A stretch of DNA of 64,000 bases, taken from assembly GCA_035296625.1 (NCBI GenBank), contig DATHAO010000067.1:28331-92330 (forward strand), read 5' to 3'. Position numbers and translations under genes: made by a program. This DNA is from DATCLS01 sp035296625 (GTDB lineage: Bacteria; Actinomycetota; Acidimicrobiia; Acidimicrobiales; VFJN01). Shown in pieces: positions 60,194 to 64,000 of this stretch. The number at the start of each line of letters is the position of its first letter. Position 1 is the first letter of the stretch. The notes below the pieces were generated by a model. It did not search any database. It was given only the letters and a program-made list of their open reading frames with translations, and was not told where the DNA came from.

Positions 60194-61360
60194 TTAGCGC
60201 TCCACCGGCGCGACATGGCCATCGGGCGACGGCGGCACGGCGCCGCCGCGAGTGGCTGTCGGCCAGGCGGCGGCGACCTCCGCCCGCAGGGCGTCGAGGG
60301 TGCCCTCGGCGATGGCGTGGCGCACCCGGTCGACGAGGGCGAAGGTCCACGTCACGTTGTGGATGGTGAGCAGGCGCGGGGCGGTCGGCTCGTCGGTCAG
60401 CAGCAGGTGGCGGAGGTAGCCACGGCTCCAGCGGGCGCACACGGCGCACCCGCACGTCGGGTCGAGCGGGCCGGAGTCGGTGGCGTGGCGGGCGTTGCGC
60501 AGGTTCAGCCGGCCGGCGCTGGTGAGCACCGTGCCGTGGCGGGCCAGGCGGGTGGGGAGCACGCAGTCGAACATGTCGACGCCGTGCGCCACGGCGTCGA
60601 CGATGCCGAGCGGATCACCGAGGCCCATGAGGTAGCGCGGCCGGTCGGCCGGCAGGACCGACACGGCGGCGTCGAGGGCCGGCAGCATCTGGGAGCGGTC
60701 CTCCCCCACCGAGAGCCCGCCCACGGCGTAGCCGTCGAAGCCGACGGCGACCGTACGCTCGGCGCTCTCGACCCGCATGGCCAGGTCGACGCCGCCCTGC
60801 ACGATGCCGAACTGGTCGAGGTCCGGACGCTCGTGGGCGAGGAACGCCTTGCGGGCCCGCTCGGCCCACAGGGCCGTGCGGTCGACGGCCCGGCGCACGA
60901 CTGCTTCGGGCGACGGCAGCGGCGGGCACACGTCCAACACCATCTGGATGTCGCTGCCGAGCTGCACCTGCACGTCCACCGCGCCCTCGGGCGTGAGGTG
61001 ATGGCGGCTGCCGTCGTAGATCGAGGTGAACGTGGCGCCCGAGTCGTCGACCCGAGGGTGCAGGGAGAAGATCTGGTAGCCGCCCGAGTCGGTCAGCAGG
61101 TGGCCGCCCCAGTCGGCGAAGCCGTGCAGGCCGCCGAGCGCCGCCACCACGTCGGCCCCCGGGCGCAGCATGAGGTGGTAGGTGTTGCCGAGCACGACCT
61201 CGGCGCCCAGCTCCTCGAGGTCCTGCGACGACAGGGTCCGCACCGCCCCCCGCGTCCCCACGGGCATGAAGCACGGCGTGGCGAACGTGCCCCGGCTCGT
61301 GGTCACCGTGCCCACGCGGGCGGCGCCGCTCGTCGCGTGCACGGCGAACGAGAGCGTCAC
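60194..61360 (-). CDS. tgt: tRNA-guanine transglycosylase
   Basis: Tgt swaps guanine 34 for preQ1 in GUN anticodons. The 388-aa protein has CFMPVGTRGAVRTLSS, NTYHLMLRPG, LLTDSGGYQIFSL (catalytic Asp), DRPRYLMGLGDPLGIVDAVAHG and VDMFDCVLPTRLARHG (nucleophile Asp). The zinc site is CGCAVCARW with a downstream His. GTG 61360 overlaps the queA stop. With queA it covers the last steps of queuosine modification. Confidence 0.97.
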   Translation of the reverse strand: MTLSFAVHATSGAARVGTVTTSRGTFATPCFMPVGTRGAVRTLSSQDLEELGAEVVLGNTYHLMLRPGADVVAALGGLHGFADWGGHLLTDSGGYQIFSLHPRVDDSGATFTSIYDGSRHHLTPEGAVDVQVQLGSDIQMVLDVCPPLPSPEAVVRRAVDRTALWAERARKAFLAHERPDLDQFGIVQGGVDLAMRVESAERTVAVGFDGYAVGGLSVGEDRSQMLPALDAAVSVLPADRPRYLMGLGDPLGIVDAVAHGVDMFDCVLPTRLARHGTVLTSAGRLNLRNARHATDSGPLDPTCGCAVCARWSRGYLRHLLLTDEPTAPRLLTIHNVTWTFALVDRVRHAIAEGTLDALRAEVAAAWPTATRGGAVPPSPDGHVAPVER

Positions 61361-62385
61361 GCCGCCCCCTCCCGCCGCAGCAGCATGGCGTCGCCGAAGG
61401 ACAGGAACCGGTAGCCCTCGGCCAGCGCCACCGCGTACAGGTCCCGCCAGCGGGGGCCGACGAACGCCTCGACCAGGGCCAGCAGCGACGACCGGGGCAC
61501 GTGGAAGTTCGTGAGCAGCACATCGACGACCCGCCACGCCCACGGAGGGCGGATGAACAGATCGGTCCGCCCCGCGCGCCGGCCGGTGGCGGCGGCCGCC
61601 TCGAGCGCCCGCACCGCGGTCGTGCCCACGGCCACGACCCGGTCGGCGCCGGCGCACGCCTCGAGCGTGGCGTCCGGCACGCGGTAGCGCTCGGCGTGCA
61701 TCTGGTGGTCCTCGACCCGCTCGGCCGTGATCGGCCTGAACGTGCCGAGGCCGACCACGAGTTCGACCTCGGCGATGCGAGCCCCGGCGTCCCGGCAGCC
61801 GTCGAGCACGGCGGCGGTGAGGTGCAGCCCGGCCGTGGGTGCGGCAACCGAGCCGGGCCGATCGGCGTACACGGTCTGGTAGCGGTCGGGGTCGGCAAGG
61901 GGCTCGGTGATGTAGGGCGGTAAGGGCATGGCACCGTGCCGGTCCAGCGCCGCCAGCTCGTCGCCCCCCGGCCCGACGTCGAGGCGCACGATCCGCGTCC
62001 CGTCGTCGTCCACCGGCTCGCCGACCTCGACGACGAGCCCGCCGTCGGGGGTGGACCCGGGCACGAGCCGCGTGCCCGGTGGGAGGCGGCGCCCCGGGCG
62101 GACCAACGCTTCCCACGTGCCCTCGCCGACGCGCTCGAGCAGCAGCACCTCGGCGGCCCCGCCGGTCGCCTTGCGCAGGTTCAGCCGGGCGGGCAGGACC
62201 TTCGTGGTGTTCACGACGATCAGGTCCCCGGGGCCCACGAGCCCGGGCAGGTCGGCGACCGTGGCATGCGCCGGGGGCCGGTCGGGCCCCCGGTCGACCA
62301 GCAGCCGGGCGGCGTCGCGTGGCTCGGCCGGGTGCTGGGCGATCGCCGTGGTCGGGAGCGGGTAGTCGAGGTCGACGAGCTGCAT
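61357..62385 (-). CDS. queA: S-adenosylmethionine:tRNA ribosyltransferase-isomerase
   Basis: QueA transfers the ribosyl part of SAM to preQ1-tRNA to form epoxyqueuosine. The 342-aa protein from ATG 62385 starts LVDLDYPLPTTAIAQHPAEPRDAARLLV. It has VVNTTKVLPARL, DRYQTVYADRPGSVAAPTAGLHLT, VVGLGTFRPI and LTNFHVPRSSLLALVEAFVG. TAGCGT lies 11 bases upstream. The frame stays open 121 codons further upstream, but the conserved start and this promoter argue for 62385. It is coupled to tgt by GTGA. Confidence 0.97.
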   Translation of the reverse strand: MQLVDLDYPLPTTAIAQHPAEPRDAARLLVDRGPDRPPAHATVADLPGLVGPGDLIVVNTTKVLPARLNLRKATGGAAEVLLLERVGEGTWEALVRPGRRLPPGTRLVPGSTPDGGLVVEVGEPVDDDGTRIVRLDVGPGGDELAALDRHGAMPLPPYITEPLADPDRYQTVYADRPGSVAAPTAGLHLTAAVLDGCRDAGARIAEVELVVGLGTFRPITAERVEDHQMHAERYRVPDATLEACAGADRVVAVGTTAVRALEAAAATGRRAGRTDLFIRPPWAWRVVDVLLTNFHVPRSSLLALVEAFVGPRWRDLYAVALAEGYRFLSFGDAMLLRREGAA

Positions 62386-62895
62386 GGAGCGCGGCAACGC
62401 TACCGGCCCCGGCCGGCGGGTCGCCCGCCGGCACGGCCGGAGGTGGTGGAGTGCGACAGGCGGGGCCGGCTTGCGGTCAGGCCGTGGCGGCCGGGTCGGC
62501 GCCGGGGCCGGGGCCGCCCGCGGCAGGGCGGCGCCGGGCGACGCTGACCGGCGTGGCGACCGGCTCGGACGGCACGACGGGTGCCGGGTGGCGCAGGCCG
62601 CGCCGCAGCACGGGCCGGCCGTGCCGTAGACCGACTGGGCCTTCTGGCGCAGCGTGAGGTCCTCGCGCCAGGTCGGGAACGCGGGCATGTGCTCGAACCG
62701 GGGGGCCGGGGCGCCCAGGGCTCGCATGGCCAGGACGCGGCCCCACACGGCGCCGCGGGTGTGCAGCAGGTTGGGCCGCCGGCTCCGTCGTGACCGGCGA
62801 CCTGCCCTCGGGCGTGATCGCCCGCGGCGTGCCGGCCAACGTCATCCGCAGGCGCTGAGCAGGCGGTCCGTCAGGGGCCGAGGACCGGCCCGCCG
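62386..62895. other. Gene-poor gap with an open minus-strand frame and a gene remnant
   Basis: This 510-bp stretch separates ruvB from queA. It holds a probable queA promoter (TAGCGT at 62397-62402, minus strand), a short acyltransferase remnant on the plus strand (62772-62858), and an unrecognised minus-strand frame open from 62748 into queA. That frame has some protein-like sequence (FEHMPAFPTWREDLTLRQKA, then a CC-x3-C cluster). I cannot support it as a gene. The gap looks like the site of an old rearrangement. Confidence 0.5.
62772..62858 (+). pseudogene. C-terminal remnant of a hexapeptide-repeat acyltransferase
   Basis: The plus strand encodes AAGSVVTGDLPSGVIARGVP followed by ANVIRRR and a stop. 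This is the typical end of left-handed beta-helix O-acetyltransferases (SVVTxDxPPGVIAxGxPAxVIR). Nothing upstream in any plus frame continues the hexapeptide pattern, so only the last 28 codons survive. It lies opposite to all neighbouring genes. Confidence 0.55.
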
Positions 62896-63939
62896 TCATG
62901 GCCCGAACAGGGTGGGCGAGCCGCCAAGCGGCTGGGCCGGCGGCACCAGGCCCAGGTGCTGCCACGCCGCCGGCAGGGCAACCCGACCCCGCGGCGTGCG
63001 CATGAGCAGGCCTTGCTGGATGAGGAACGGCTCGTAGACGTCCTCGACCGTCTCGGTCTGCTCGCCGACACTGATGGCGAGCGTCGAGAGCCCGACCGGG
63101 CCGCCGAAGAACCGTTCGCACAGGGCCGACAGGATCGCCCGGTCGACCTTGTCCAGCCCGAGGTCGTCGACCCCGAACAGCGCCAGGCCCTCCTGGGCGG
63201 TGCGCCGGTCCACCACCCCGTCGCCCCGGACCTCGGCGAAGTCGCGCACGCGGCGTAGCAGCCGGTTGGCGATGCGGGGCGTGCCGCGCGCCCGGCGGGC
63301 GACCTCGGCGCAGCCGGCGTCGTCGATGCGCACGCCGACGATGGCAGCCGTGCGCTCGACGATCGCCTCCAGGTCGGCGGCGCTGTAGTAGTCGAGGCGG
63401 GCGACGAGGCCGAAGCGGTCGCGGAGCGGCCCGGTGATGGATCCCGTGCGTGTCGTCGCCCCGACCAGCGTGAACCGCGGCAGGTCGAGACGGATGGACC
63501 GGGCCGCGGGGCCCTTGCCCAGCACGATGTCGAGCTGGAAGTCCTCCATGGCCGGGTAGAGGACCTCTTCCACGGCCCGCGGCAGGCGGTGGATCTCGTC
63601 GACGAACAACACGTCGCCGGCCTCGAGCTGGGTGAGCATGGCCGCCAGGTCGCCGGCGCGCTCGATGGCCGGCCCCGAGGTCACCTGGAGGTGGGCGTCG
63701 ACCTCGTTGGCGATGATGCCGGCCAGCGTGGTCTTGCCGAGGCCGGGCGGGCCGGAGAACAGCAGGTGGTCGGGCGACTGGCCCCGCCGGCGGGCGGCCT
63801 CGAGGACGATCTCGAGGTGGGCCTTGAGCTCGGCCTGGCCCACGAATTCGGCGAGGCGGCGCGGCCGGAGACCCGTCTCGACGTCGGCCGCGTCGTCGTC
63901 GGGACCCGGGCCGGGGTCGAGCAGCTCCTCACGCACCAC
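62896..63939 (-). CDS. ruvB: Holliday junction branch migration ATPase RuvB
   Basis: RuvB is the AAA+ motor that migrates Holliday junctions with RuvA. The 347-aa protein has LRPRRLAEFVGQAELKAHL, Walker A LFSGPPGLGKTTLAGIIA, Walker B VLFVDEIHRLPRAVEEVLYPAMED, sensor 1 LVGATTRTG and the arginine finger in LRDRFG. The C-terminal winged helix contains GLDKVDRAILSAL and FGGPVGLSTLA. The GTG at 63939 follows GGGGGAG; a second GTG comes directly after. ruvA is expected just upstream. Confidence 0.97.
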   Translation of the reverse strand: MVREELLDPGPGPDDDAADVETGLRPRRLAEFVGQAELKAHLEIVLEAARRRGQSPDHLLFSGPPGLGKTTLAGIIANEVDAHLQVTSGPAIERAGDLAAMLTQLEAGDVLFVDEIHRLPRAVEEVLYPAMEDFQLDIVLGKGPAARSIRLDLPRFTLVGATTRTGSITGPLRDRFGLVARLDYYSAADLEAIVERTAAIVGVRIDDAGCAEVARRARGTPRIANRLLRRVRDFAEVRGDGVVDRRTAQEGLALFGVDDLGLDKVDRAILSALCERFFGGPVGLSTLAISVGEQTETVEDVYEPFLIQQGLLMRTPRGRVALPAAWQHLGLVPPAQPLGGSPTLFGP

Positions 63940-63978
63940 GGCCCGCTCCCCCGGCGGGGCGGCGAGCCGTGGTGACCG

Positions 63979-64000
63979 TCACGGCGGGCGCAGCCGGCCC
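63979..64000 (-). CDS. Possible 3' end of ruvA at the window edge
   Basis: Six codons and a TGA stop (63979-63981) on the minus strand end 39 bases before ruvB. Position alone suggests the end of ruvA; the few residues (GRLRPP) cannot confirm it. Confidence 0.25.

Noticed and set aside
62386..62748. N-terminal extension of QueA
   Set aside because: The frame is open, but QueA's conserved start is at 62385, a -10-like TAGCGT lies just upstream of it, and the extension is Arg/Pro noise over most of its length.

Overview
This 64 kb window is a dense, very GC-rich bacterial chromosome segment. The gene order is that of an Actinomycetota core region: rarA, alaS, ruvX, mltG, aro genes, pepQ, efp, nusB, pyr operon, mihF, rpoZ, coaBC, metK, priA, def, fmt, rsmB. 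Frequent GTG starts, mIHF, Rel, a PriA-like protein without helicase motifs and a PyrR loop upstream of pyrR all fit. An Acidimicrobiia-like member is my best guess, but that placement is inference. No rRNA, tRNA, CRISPR array, insertion sequence or prophage was recognised.

Layout. Almost everything is on the minus strand, so transcription mostly runs right to left. 64.0-54.0 kb: ruvB, queA, tgt, yajC, secD, secF, apt, rel (recombination, queuosine, protein export, purine salvage, stringent response). 54.0-49.3 kb: an accessory block of a GMC oxidoreductase, a GT39-like membrane glycosyltransferase and an acyltransferase-3 protein. 49.2-40.0 kb: hisS, aspS, rarA, two small membrane proteins, alaS, ruvX. 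40.0-28.0 kb: mltG and the shikimate genes aroE, aroC, aroK, aroB, aroQ, interrupted by a DUF4388 protein, an RmlD-like reductase and a prepilin peptidase. 27.7-13.4 kb: pepQ, efp, a nusB-HAD fusion, a GNAT gene, pyrRBC, carAB, pyrD, pyrF, mihF, a CMP-kinase-like gene and rpoZ. 13.0-1 kb: coaBC, metK, priA, mtnA with an aldolase-dehydrogenase fusion, def, fmt and rsmB. Plus-strand genes are a methyltransferase/SpoU/Eis-like trio (2.6-5.0 kb), a LOG-family gene (27.1 kb) and a membrane-associated protein (45.3 kb).

Genes are tightly coupled. About a dozen junctions are 4-base GTGA/ATGA overlaps in which the next gene's start overlaps the previous stop. Genes that begin transcription units repeatedly show a TANNNT hexamer 6-11 bases before the start codon and no Shine-Dalgarno sequence, so leaderless transcription looks common. 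The three convergent junctions carry hairpins, two of them as tandem repeat arrays.

The points most worth following are: a PyrR-binding loop next to the pyrR ribosome-binding site, followed by a terminator-like hairpin inside the first codons of pyrR; an archaeal-type CMP kinase at the position where actinobacteria keep gmk; a NusB-HAD phosphatase fusion; mtnA coupled to a class II aldolase-dehydrogenase fusion (a possible DHAP-shunt methylthioribose salvage route); overlapping divergent leaderless promoters at def; and reading-frame-preserving tandem repeats (42, 45 and 54 bp) that have lengthened several housekeeping proteins.
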